Source: Cellulosimicrobium cellulans
GTDB lineage: Bacteria; Actinomycetota; Actinomycetes; Actinomycetales; Cellulomonadaceae
Assembly: GCF_006539945.1 (NCBI RefSeq)
Contig: NZ_BJNZ01000002.1
Coordinates: 186,001 to 250,000, forward strand
DNA: 64,000 nucleotides
Reading direction: 5' to 3'
A model generated the notes under the pieces. That model ran no database searches. It worked only from the letters and a program-made list of their open reading frames with translations, and was not told the DNA's origin. The position numbers were made by a program, and so were the translations under genes. Shown here piece by piece: positions 16,922 through 24,044 of this stretch (the first letter of the stretch is position 1; every line of letters begins with the position of its first letter).

Positions 16922-17863
16922 TCAGCCCTCGGCCGTCGGTGCGGCGCGACGGCGCCGGTCCCCCGCGCCGGCCGTCGGGGGTGCGTGGTCCTCGTCGGCC
17001 GCGTGGGCACGCGTCGGGGAGGCGTGGTGCTCCCCGCCCAGTGCCACGGGGACCACGAGCGCGCGGTGGTCGGACAGGCCGGTGTCGATCGCGATCCCGG
17101 GCTCCGTCGCACGTACGGCGCCGTGGGCGAGCACGTGGTCGAGCTGGCGTGCGGGCTCGCCGACCGGGAACGTCGCGGCCGAGGCCAACGGTCGCCACCC
17201 GCTCGTGCGAGCTGCCTGCGGGGCCTCGATGTTGAGGTCGCCCAGGAGCACGACCGGCTCGCCGTCCGGGGTCTGCGCGGCGAGCGACCGGGTGAGCCGC
17301 ACGAGCTGGGTGAGGTTGCGCCCGGGCACGAACGTCAGGTGCGTGCACGCGACGGTCAGCGGACCGCCCGGGGTCTCGACGCGCGCCACGAGCGCCGCGC
17401 GCGGCTCGTCGCGCACGAGCGTCGGCAGGCGGCTGCCGGGGAACCGGACCGGGACGCGCGTGCGGGGCGGGGGCAGCAGGACCGTGCGCCACGCCATGAC
17501 GGGGAACCGGCTCACGACGGCGATCCCGTAGGCCGCCCGGCCCGGCTGGTGCTCCCCCGTCGGCGCGGTCCACACGCCCGGCTCGCCGACGAGCGTCGCG
17601 ACGAACCGGTGCTCGACGGCTCCCGCCGCCTCCGCCGCGACCGCCGTGAGGTCGGCGCGGTGCGAGCGCGGCTGGTCCCGGTCCACCTCCTGGAGCGCGA
17701 GCACGTCCGCGTCGAGGTCGCGGACGGCGCCGGCGAAGCGGTCGACGTCGACCCGGTCGTCGACGAGCGACCGCCCGTGCAGGATGTTGAACGTCGCGAG
17801 GCGCACCCTCCCGATTCTGGGCACGTCGGCGCGGGGTCGCACGCGCTCGAGCGCGTGCGGCAT
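16922..17863 (-). CDS. Endonuclease/exonuclease/phosphatase-family protein
   Basis: A 313-residue protein of the metal-dependent EEP superfamily (DNase I, sphingomyelinase, inositol phosphatase fold). Catalytic motifs are visible: ATFNILHG, VLALQEVDRD (metal-binding Glu), THLTFVPGRN, VLLGDLNIE (Asp/Asn), RQLDHVLA and GLSDHRALVVPV (catalytic Asp-His). The last 50 residues are a hydrophilic Arg/Ala tail. No signal peptide is seen, so it is probably cytoplasmic; the substrate cannot be told. The start is uncertain: ATG at 17863 has no ribosome site, and a GTG at 17806 lies directly after GGGAGG. Confidence 0.85.
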   Translation of the reverse strand: MPHALERVRPRADVPRIGRVRLATFNILHGRSLVDDRVDVDRFAGAVRDLDADVLALQEVDRDQPRSHRADLTAVAAEAAGAVEHRFVATLVGEPGVWTAPTGEHQPGRAAYGIAVVSRFPVMAWRTVLLPPPRTRVPVRFPGSRLPTLVRDEPRAALVARVETPGGPLTVACTHLTFVPGRNLTQLVRLTRSLAAQTPDGEPVVLLGDLNIEAPQAARTSGWRPLASAATFPVGEPARQLDHVLAHGAVRATEPGIAIDTGLSDHRALVVPVALGGEHHASPTRAHAADEDHAPPTAGAGDRRRRAAPTAEG

Positions 17864-17923
17864 CGTGCCGCGGGCGGCGCGTCATGAGGGCCCGTGCGAC
17901 GTGCCGGCGCACCGGGGGTGGTG

Positions 17924-17929
17924 TAGACC
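17924..17929 (+). promoter_or_regulatory. Putative leaderless -10 (nucleotidyltransferase gene)
   Basis: TAGACC ends six bases before the ATG at 17936, with no Shine-Dalgarno sequence between. Confidence 0.45.
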
Positions 17930-17935
17930 CTGGGC

Positions 17936-18568
17936 ATGGTGGACGACAGGGACGCGCTGCACGACGGCCTCCGCATGACCGCCGCGGCGCTCGCCGAGGC
18001 CGAGATCCCGCACGCCCTCGTCGGCGGGTACGCCGCGTGGGCGCGCGGCGCGCCGGAGCCGAGCCACGACGCCGACTTCGCGATCCGCGAGGTGGACGTC
18101 GACCGCGCGCGCGAGGTGCTGCGCGACGCCGGGCTCGAGATCACGGAGCCGACGGAGAACTGGCTCTTCAAGGCGTACCACGGCGGCGAGCTCATCGACA
18201 TCCTCTACCGGATGGTCGGCGAGCCGATCGACGACGACCTCCTCGCCCGCACCGACGAGCTCGAGGTGCTCGCGGTCCGCATGCCCGTGCTGTCGGCGAC
18301 CGAGATCATGACGTCGAAGCTGCGCGTCGTCGGCGAGCACTACTGCGACTTCTCGCGACTGCTGCCGGTCGCGCGCGCGATGCGCGAGCAGATCGACTGG
18401 CCCGAGGTCCGTGAGCGGGTCGACGACAACCCGTACGCGCGCGCGTTCCTCTTCCTGCTCGACGAGCTGGGCGTCGTGGACGCCGAGCAGATGGGGGACG
18501 ACTCGCTCGGCGGACGGCGCACGTCGGCGGAGCCGGCGTCCGGGGACCCGTCGAACGCCCTCGAGTGA
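17936..18568 (+). CDS. Nucleotidyltransferase-superfamily protein
   Basis: A 210-residue protein with the nucleotidyltransferase signature: GG at residues 30-31 followed by DAD at 45-47 (HALVGGYAAW ... SHDADFAI). This is the arrangement of small MNT/AbiEii-like transferases that recognise a nucleotide triphosphate and a protein or RNA target. The middle part (ELIDILYRMVG, ATEIMTSKLRVV) resembles uncharacterised family members. Residues after about 190 are low complexity. No partner HEPN or AbiEi gene is adjacent, so a toxin-antitoxin role is not supported. Confidence 0.75.
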   Translation: MVDDRDALHDGLRMTAAALAEAEIPHALVGGYAAWARGAPEPSHDADFAIREVDVDRAREVLRDAGLEITEPTENWLFKAYHGGELIDILYRMVGEPIDDDLLARTDELEVLAVRMPVLSATEIMTSKLRVVGEHYCDFSRLLPVARAMREQIDWPEVRERVDDNPYARAFLFLLDELGVVDAEQMGDDSLGGRRTSAEPASGDPSNALE

Positions 18569-18651
18569 GCGCGCGTCGTCTCGACGCGCGAGCGAACGCG
18601 ACCCCGGACAGGGTGAAGAGGTACCGCCCGCTACCCCTGGAGGTCACACCG

Positions 18652-19101
18652 ATGAGCACGGTCACCCAGTCGATCGACGTCGACGTCCCCGTCCGCACGG
18701 CCTACGACCAGTGGACGCAGTTCGAGGAGTTCCCCCGCTTCATGGAGGGCGTGGAGGAGATCCGTCAGCTCGACGCGACGCACACGCACTGGAGGACGAA
18801 GATCGGCGGTGTCGAGCGCGAGTTCGACGCGGAGATCACGGAGCAGCACCCCGACGAGCGCGTCGCGTGGAACAGCACGTCCGGCCCGGACCACGCGGGC
18901 GTCGTCACGTTCCACCGGCTGAACGACACGCAGACCCGCGTGACCGTCCAGCTCGACTGGTCGCCCGAGGGCGTCGTGGAGAAGGTCGGCGACGTCCTCC
19001 AGCTGGACGAGCGCCGCGTCAAGGGCGACCTCGCCCGGTTCAAGGAGTTCATCGAGTCCCGCGGGGCCGAGACGGGCGCCTGGCGCGGAGACGTGAGCTG
19101 A
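18652..19101 (+). CDS. SRPBCC-family (START-like) small-molecule-binding protein
   Basis: A 149-residue protein of the polyketide cyclase/dehydrase (SRPBCC) family. The N-terminal beta strand and V-shaped helix region read SIDVDVPVRTAYDQW and FEEFPRFMEGVEEI, and a central VAWNSTSG and a long C-terminal helix (VKGDLARFKEFIE) follow. Such proteins form a helix-grip pocket for lipids or other hydrophobic ligands. The ATG at 18652 is chosen because TGGAGG stands ten bases upstream. A strong hairpin follows the gene. Confidence 0.87.
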   Translation: MSTVTQSIDVDVPVRTAYDQWTQFEEFPRFMEGVEEIRQLDATHTHWRTKIGGVEREFDAEITEQHPDERVAWNSTSGPDHAGVVTFHRLNDTQTRVTVQLDWSPEGVVEKVGDVLQLDERRVKGDLARFKEFIESRGAETGAWRGDVS

Positions 19102-19138
19102 CGTCCCGACGCGCAGCCCGCCGGTCACCGGCGACATG

Positions 19139-19172
19139 ACGGAGCGGGTCCGGGTCCCCGGGCCCGCTCCGT
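19139..19172 (+). terminator. Terminator after the SRPBCC gene
   Basis: ACGGAGCGGG pairs with CCCGCTCCGT around a 14-base loop that itself contains CCGGG/CCCGG symmetry. It begins 38 bases after the stop. Confidence 0.8.
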
Positions 19173-19290
19173 CGCGTCCGGCGTCGCCCGCCGCGCGCGG
19201 GTGGGACTCCCCACGTCATCCTGGTGCGATGACGGCGCACGCCCCGACCCGCCTGCCTCCCGCGGTCGTGCTCGTCGCGGGAGGGCTCGC

Positions 19291-19995
19291 GTGAGGGCGC
19301 CGCGGTGGGCGGGGACGCTGCGGTTGCGCGACCGCGCGGCGGACTACGCGTACGTGGTGGCGCGCCAGGTCGCGGGCGTCGTCCGGCCGCGACGTCCCGT
19401 CCCGCGCGGCCCGGGCGGCCACGGCCCCGTCGTGCTGCTGCCCGGCGTGTACGAGACGTGGCAGCTGCTCGCGCCCGTGGCGACGGCGCTCGCGCGCGCG
19501 GGGCACCCCGTCCACGCGGTGCCCGACCTCGGGTACAACCGGCGCCCGTTCGCCGAGGCCGCGGATCGCACGGCCGCCTTCCTCGTGGGGACGGGTCTGC
19601 ACGACGTCGTCCTCGTCGCGCACAGCAAGGGCGGTCTCGTGGGCAAGCGCGTCATGCTGTCCCCGGCCGGGTCGCGCGTGGCCGGCATGGTGGCCGTCGC
19701 GACGCCGTTCAACGGGTCGAGCTACGCGCGCTACCTCCTGGGCCGCACGTTGCGCGCGTTCTCCCCGCGGGACGCGGCGCTGCTCGCCCTCGCCGCGGAG
19801 CACGAGGTCGACGCCCGGATCACCGCCGTCTACCCGCGCTTCGACCCGCACATCCCGGAGACGGGCCGGCTCGAGGGCGGGCGGAACGTCGAGTTGCCCC
19901 TCGCGGGCCACTTCCTCCCGCTCGGCGACCCGTCGCTCGTGGAGGTCGTGGTGCGGGAGGTCGACCGGCTCGCCCGGTCGACCTCCCGCGACTGA
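19291..19995 (+). CDS. Alpha/beta-hydrolase (lipase/esterase-like)
   Basis: A 234-residue alpha/beta hydrolase. The nucleophile elbow is VAHSKGG with Ser112. The oxyanion-hole strand is VVLLPGVYETW near residue 50, and a late LAGHFLPLGDPS supplies the probable catalytic His. It resembles lipase class 2/PGAP1-like proteins, without a clear signal peptide. The GTG at 19291 has GGGAGG eight bases upstream. A 21-codon frame (19229-19294) ends with its stop overlapping this GTG, so coupling is possible. The gene is convergent with the HelD-like gene, with only nine bases between. Confidence 0.8.
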   Translation: MRAPRWAGTLRLRDRAADYAYVVARQVAGVVRPRRPVPRGPGGHGPVVLLPGVYETWQLLAPVATALARAGHPVHAVPDLGYNRRPFAEAADRTAAFLVGTGLHDVVLVAHSKGGLVGKRVMLSPAGSRVAGMVAVATPFNGSSYARYLLGRTLRAFSPRDAALLALAAEHEVDARITAVYPRFDPHIPETGRLEGGRNVELPLAGHFLPLGDPSLVEVVVREVDRLARSTSRD

Positions 19996-20004
19996 GCGGG
20001 GACC

Positions 20005-22221
20005 TCAGACCCGGCCGGACGGCGCGCCGACGGTGACGCGCGCGAGCTCCTGCGTGCAGCGGGTCATCGCGACGTACAGCCCGTTCCAGCCGCGCGGCTC
20101 GGCGGCGATGCCGTCCGGGTCGACGACGACCACCGCGTCCCACTCGAGCCCTTTCGCCTCCGAGGTGCTGAGCACGGGGACCCCGCGCACGGCGGCGCCC
20201 AGGTGGCTCAGCCGGTCGCGCGGCGCCACGACGCCGACCGAACCGCCGTCGTACCGTTCCGCGAGGCGCGCCACCTCGGCGGCGACCGCCGTGCCCAGCG
20301 CTGCGTCCGAGGTGCCGGCGGGCACGACGACGTCGCGCGGCGGGACCCCCGCGTCGCGCACCGCGCGGGGCGGCGCGTTGCGGCTGCCTGCCGCGCGCAG
20401 CACCGGCCCGACGAGCTCCATGACCTCGCGCGGTGTGCGGTAGCAGATCGTCAGGTCCGCGCGGTGCCAGCGCTCGCCGAAGACCGGTGCGACGACGTCC
20501 GCCCAGTCCGTGTGGCGGTGCGGCGCCTCGGTCTGGTCGACGTCCCCGACGGCGGTCACCGAGCGCGTCGGGCAGCGGCGCAGCACCATGTGCCACTGCA
20601 TGGGCGAGAGCTCCTGCGCCTCGTCGACCACGACGTGCCCGTAGACCCAGCCGCGGTGCGTCGCGGCCCGCTGCGCGAGGAACTCGCCCTGTTCGCCGGG
20701 TGCGTCCGGGGTGCCCAGCGCGTCGGCGAGCGCGTCGAGGAGCGGGACGTCGCTCGGCGCGAGGCCGGAGGGCTCGCCCGTCACCCGACGGACCTCCGCG
20801 GGCGTGAGCTCGGGCGCGTGCCGCGCGAGCAGGGCGGCGTCGCCGAGCAGGTCGGCGAGCGCCGTGCGCGCGTCCGTGACGGGCCACCACGCGTCGTGGA
20901 CCGCCGTGAACCCGGCGTCGCGCGCGAGCTCGCCGCGGAGCCGGTCGAGGTCGTCGTCGGTGAGCTCGCCGTCGACGTCGCCGCCGCGCGCGCCGGTCGT
21001 CGGGGCGCGGTCGTCGCGCGCGGCGAGCCCGGCGTCGAGCTTCCCGAGCACGTCCTCGAACCCCTCCTCGACGCGTTCGAGCAGCTCCGCGTGCCGCGCC
21101 GCGGCCTCGTCGACGAGCGCGTCGAGCAGCAGGTCCACGGCCCGGCGCCGCGCGGCGAGCACGCTCCGGCCGCCCGCGCGGGCCGCGCGCAGGACCTGCC
21201 CGACCCGGGCGGCGTCGAGCGTCAGCGGCTCGCCGTCGAGGCGCACCGTGAGCGCCCGCGCGTCCGGGACGAGGGAGTCGGCGTACCGGGCGACGACGTC
21301 CTGCCAGAGCGCACGGCCCTTGAGCTCGGCCACGTCGCGCGACTCGTCGCGCTCCGGGGCGGCCCCGGGCACGAGCGTGTCGCACGTGGCCGACACGACC
21401 GCCGTCTCGCCGAGCGCAGGCAGCACCTGGGCGACGTACTCGAGGAAGCGCGTCGACGGTCCGAGCAGGAGCACGCCGCGCTCCGCGAGGTGCGGTTGCG
21501 TGAACAGCAGGTACGCGACGCGGTGCAGCGCGACGACCGTCTTTCCCGTCCCCGGGCCGCCCTGCACGACGAGCGTCCGCTCGGCCGGGGCGCGCACGAT
21601 CGCGTCCTGCTCGACCTGGAGCGTCGCGACCGCGGTGCCCATGCGGCCGGTCCGGCGCTCGGAGAGCGCGGCGAGCAGCGCGCCCTCGCCGACGAGACCG
21701 TCCTCGTCGTCCGTCCCGGTCGCCGAGCCGTCGAGCGGCTCGTCGTCCACGCCGGTGACCCGGTCCCCCGCCGTCCGCACGTGCCGGCGCCGCGCGAGGC
21801 CCTGCGGCTCGCGCGCGGTCGCGGTGTAGAAGGCGCGGGCACCGTCGGCGCGCCAGTCGAGCACGAGCGGGTCCGCGTCGTCGTCGGACGCGGCGATGCC
21901 GACGCGCCCGACGTGGCGCGTGACGCCGTCCACGGTGTCGACGCGGCCGAAGACGAGGCCGCTCTCCGCGCGCTCGAGCTCGGTGCGCCGACGGCGCAGG
22001 CCAGCCCGCCGCGAGCGCTCGACGACGTCCTCGGCGCCGGGGAGGTCCGGGTCGGCGCGGACGGCGAGCTGCGCGTCGAGCTCCGCGAGGAGCTGAGACC
22101 GGCGCGCGAGCGCTGCGTCGAGGTGCCGCTGCTCCTCGGCGACGGCGTGCGTCGCAGCGTCGGGAGGAGCGGCGTGGGACAGTGCGGTGTCAGGCAGGGA
22201 CGGGGAGGGCTGGACCGGCAC
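20005..22221 (-). CDS. HelD-like helicase/ATPase, second paralogue
   Basis: A 738-residue superfamily 1 protein of the HelD type, distinct from helR at 8973. It has an N-terminal coiled coil (EEQRHLDAALARRSQLLAEL), Walker A GGPGTGKT near residue 220, VVVDEAQELSPMQW, TAVGDVDQTEAP, ICYRTPREV and the C-terminal YVAMTRCTQELARV. HelD proteins bind the RNA polymerase channels and recycle stalled enzyme with ATP. No rifamycin-associated element is upstream, so its trigger is unknown. GTG at 22221 follows AAGAGG; a GTG ten codons earlier has no ribosome site. Confidence 0.88.
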   Translation of the reverse strand: MPVQPSPSLPDTALSHAAPPDAATHAVAEEQRHLDAALARRSQLLAELDAQLAVRADPDLPGAEDVVERSRRAGLRRRRTELERAESGLVFGRVDTVDGVTRHVGRVGIAASDDDADPLVLDWRADGARAFYTATAREPQGLARRRHVRTAGDRVTGVDDEPLDGSATGTDDEDGLVGEGALLAALSERRTGRMGTAVATLQVEQDAIVRAPAERTLVVQGGPGTGKTVVALHRVAYLLFTQPHLAERGVLLLGPSTRFLEYVAQVLPALGETAVVSATCDTLVPGAAPERDESRDVAELKGRALWQDVVARYADSLVPDARALTVRLDGEPLTLDAARVGQVLRAARAGGRSVLAARRRAVDLLLDALVDEAAARHAELLERVEEGFEDVLGKLDAGLAARDDRAPTTGARGGDVDGELTDDDLDRLRGELARDAGFTAVHDAWWPVTDARTALADLLGDAALLARHAPELTPAEVRRVTGEPSGLAPSDVPLLDALADALGTPDAPGEQGEFLAQRAATHRGWVYGHVVVDEAQELSPMQWHMVLRRCPTRSVTAVGDVDQTEAPHRHTDWADVVAPVFGERWHRADLTICYRTPREVMELVGPVLRAAGSRNAPPRAVRDAGVPPRDVVVPAGTSDAALGTAVAAEVARLAERYDGGSVGVVAPRDRLSHLGAAVRGVPVLSTSEAKGLEWDAVVVVDPDGIAAEPRGWNGLYVAMTRCTQELARVTVGAPSGRV

Positions 22222-22323
22222 GGAACCTCTTCTCGTACGACGTACGGACACGGGCCCAACGTGTCGCCACGCCCGATTGTTCCCGGTTGCCGGACGCCGA
22301 TCTCCGAGACGGGCCAGCCAGCG

Positions 22324-23205
22324 TCAGGGCACGCGCGTCGCCCAGAACGCGACCGCCGACGCCGCGGCGACGTTGAGCGAGTCCACTCCCCCGGCCATGG
22401 GGATCGTCACGACCCGGTCGGCCGCCTCGATCGCGCCGCGCGACAGCCCGTCGCCCTCCGTGCCGAGCACGAGCGCGAGTCGCTCGGGCGGGTCGGCCAC
22501 GACCTCGTCGAGGCTCACCGCGTCGTCGGCGAGCGCGAGCGCGGCGACGACGAAGCCCTCCTCGCGCAGCACGTCGAGCCCGCCCGGCCACGTCTCGAAC
22601 CGCGTCCACGGCACCTGGAACACCGTGCCCATGCTCACGCGCACCGAGCGCCGGTACAGCGGGTCGGAGCAGCGCGGCGAGACGAGCACCGCGTCCACGC
22701 CCAGCGCGGCGGCCGACCGGAAGATCGCGCCCACGTTGGTGTGGTCCACGATGTCCTCCAGCACCGCGACCCGCCGTGCGCCGGAGCCGCCGCGGGCCGC
22801 CGAGAGCAGGTCGTGGACGGACTCCAGCGGCGGACGGTGCATCGCCGCGAGCGCCCCGCGATGCAGGTGGAACCCGGTGATCGCCTCGAGCACGTCCGGC
22901 GCACCGACGTAGACCGGGACCTGCTCGCCGGTCCCGCCTGGCGCGTCGTCGAGGGGCAGTGCGGCGATGTCGTCGGCGAGGTCGTCGAGCCAGCGTTCGG
23001 CCATGAGGAACGACCGCGGCCGGTGCCCCGCGGCGAGCGCGCGCCGGATGACGGTCGAGCTCTCCGCGATGTAGAGCCCCTTCTCCGGCTCGTGCTTGGA
23101 CCGCAGCGCGACGTCGGTCAGGCGGTTGTAGTCCGCGAGGCGGTCGTCGGCGGGGTCGGTGACGTGTACGACCCGCAGGTCGGCCCGGGTGCTGGTGTCG
23201 CTCAC
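22324..23205 (-). CDS. TrmH/SpoU-family RNA 2'-O-methyltransferase
   Basis: A 293-residue SPOUT methyltransferase that would transfer a methyl group from AdoMet to ribose in rRNA or tRNA. The N-terminal substrate domain carries EPEKGLYIAESSTVI. The catalytic domain has the three family motifs: EDIVDHTNVGAIFRSAAA, LALVLGTEGDGLS and IPMAGGVDSLNVAAASA (the knot and cofactor loop). The GTG start at 23205 gives the usual N-terminus. The exact RNA target is not evident; close homologues include both rRNA methylases and thiostrepton-type resistance enzymes. Confidence 0.9.
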   Translation of the reverse strand: MSDTSTRADLRVVHVTDPADDRLADYNRLTDVALRSKHEPEKGLYIAESSTVIRRALAAGHRPRSFLMAERWLDDLADDIAALPLDDAPGGTGEQVPVYVGAPDVLEAITGFHLHRGALAAMHRPPLESVHDLLSAARGGSGARRVAVLEDIVDHTNVGAIFRSAAALGVDAVLVSPRCSDPLYRRSVRVSMGTVFQVPWTRFETWPGGLDVLREEGFVVAALALADDAVSLDEVVADPPERLALVLGTEGDGLSRGAIEAADRVVTIPMAGGVDSLNVAAASAVAFWATRVP

Positions 23206-23236
23206 GCGTCGATTCTCCCAGCACCGCCAACAAGCC

Positions 23237-23275
23237 TTGGCTCTGCCAGATGTTCTGTCTAGACTGTCCAGACAG
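23237..23275 (+). promoter_or_regulatory. Promoter and palindromic operator of the toxin-antitoxin pair
   Basis: TTGGCT (23237-23242) and TAGACT (23260-23265) are 17 bases apart, a good sigma-A-type promoter. A palindrome with CTGTCT/AGACAG arms (23255-23275, nine-base centre) overlaps the -10. This fits negative autoregulation by a Phd-type antitoxin. Confidence 0.7.
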
Positions 23276-23295
23276 GACGAGGTCCGGAGGGTTAT

Positions 23296-23547
23296 ATGAA
23301 CTGGCAGGTGCAAGACGCGAAGCAACGCCTCAGCGAAGTCTTGCGAGAGGCCGAGAACGGTCCGCAGGTCATCACACGGCACGGAAAGGAGATCGCCGTC
23401 GTCGTCGGGATTGACCTCTACCACGAGCTCGCCGGGGTCCGCGTAGAGCTCGCCGACTACCTCCTCCAGGCCCCTACGACGGACGACCTCGAGATCGTTC
23501 GTGACCGGACTCCGTTGCGTGAGCTCGATCTCGGGATCGATGCGTGA
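23296..23547 (+). CDS. Phd/YefM-family antitoxin
   Basis: An 83-residue antitoxin. The N-terminal Phd fold reads WQVQDAKQRLSEVLREAENG, then PQVITRHGKEIAVVV, the typical DNA-binding dimer region. The C-terminal part (about residues 50-83) would wrap the toxin. GGAGGG stands seven bases before the ATG. The stop overlaps the toxin start (GTGA at 23544-23547), which favours excess antitoxin synthesis. Codon usage is less GC-biased than in neighbours, hinting at horizontal acquisition. Confidence 0.92.
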   Translation: MNWQVQDAKQRLSEVLREAENGPQVITRHGKEIAVVVGIDLYHELAGVRVELADYLLQAPTTDDLEIVRDRTPLRELDLGIDA

Positions 23548-23957
23548 GGTACCTGCTCGACACGAACGTCGTCTCCGAGCTCGTACGACCCCGCGCGGAC
23601 GGGCGGGTCGTCGCCTGGCTCCGCGGGCTCCGGACCCATCAGATCTACCTCTCGGTGCTGACCCTCGGTGAGATCCGCACAGGAGTCCAGCGCCTCGTGC
23701 CCCGCGATGCCTCACGGGCAGCCGCACTCGAGACGTGGGCGCTCGGTCTTGAAGAGACGTACGGGGACCGGATCCTCCCCGTGACGCTCGAGATCGCGCA
23801 GCGCTGGCCCGCCGTGCACGCGACGCGTCCGCTGCCCGTCGTCGACTCGTTGCTCGCCGCGACCGCGCTCGCCCACGGGCTCACCGTGGCGACCCGGAAC
23901 ACCGAGGACTTCGTCGACAGCGGCGTTCCCGTCGTGAACCCGTTCTCCTCGCGCTGA
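23544..23957 (+). CDS. PIN-domain ribonuclease toxin (VapC/FitB-like)
   Basis: A 137-residue PIN-domain toxin. The acidic metal-binding residues expected for a PIN nuclease are present: Asp6 (LLDTNVVSE), Glu12, Glu43 (TLGEIRTG), Asp101 (PVVDSLLAATA) and Asp122 (TRNTEDF). It would cleave RNA when free of antitoxin. It is paired with a Phd-type rather than VapB/FitA-type antitoxin, a common combination. It begins with GTG in a four-base overlap with the antitoxin. Confidence 0.93.
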   Translation: MRYLLDTNVVSELVRPRADGRVVAWLRGLRTHQIYLSVLTLGEIRTGVQRLVPRDASRAAALETWALGLEETYGDRILPVTLEIAQRWPAVHATRPLPVVDSLLAATALAHGLTVATRNTEDFVDSGVPVVNPFSSR

Positions 23958-24044
23958 CCCGTGACGTGGCCTGACCGGTGACGTGGCGCGGCTCACGGTC
24001 TTTCGCCTCTCGCGCGATCCGGGCATCGGGGGTCGAATAGGGGC

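Noticed and set aside
23958-24044. Two copies of GTGACGTGGC after the toxin gene
   Set aside because: A short tandem duplication with no promoter or hairpin geometry; too little to call an attachment site.
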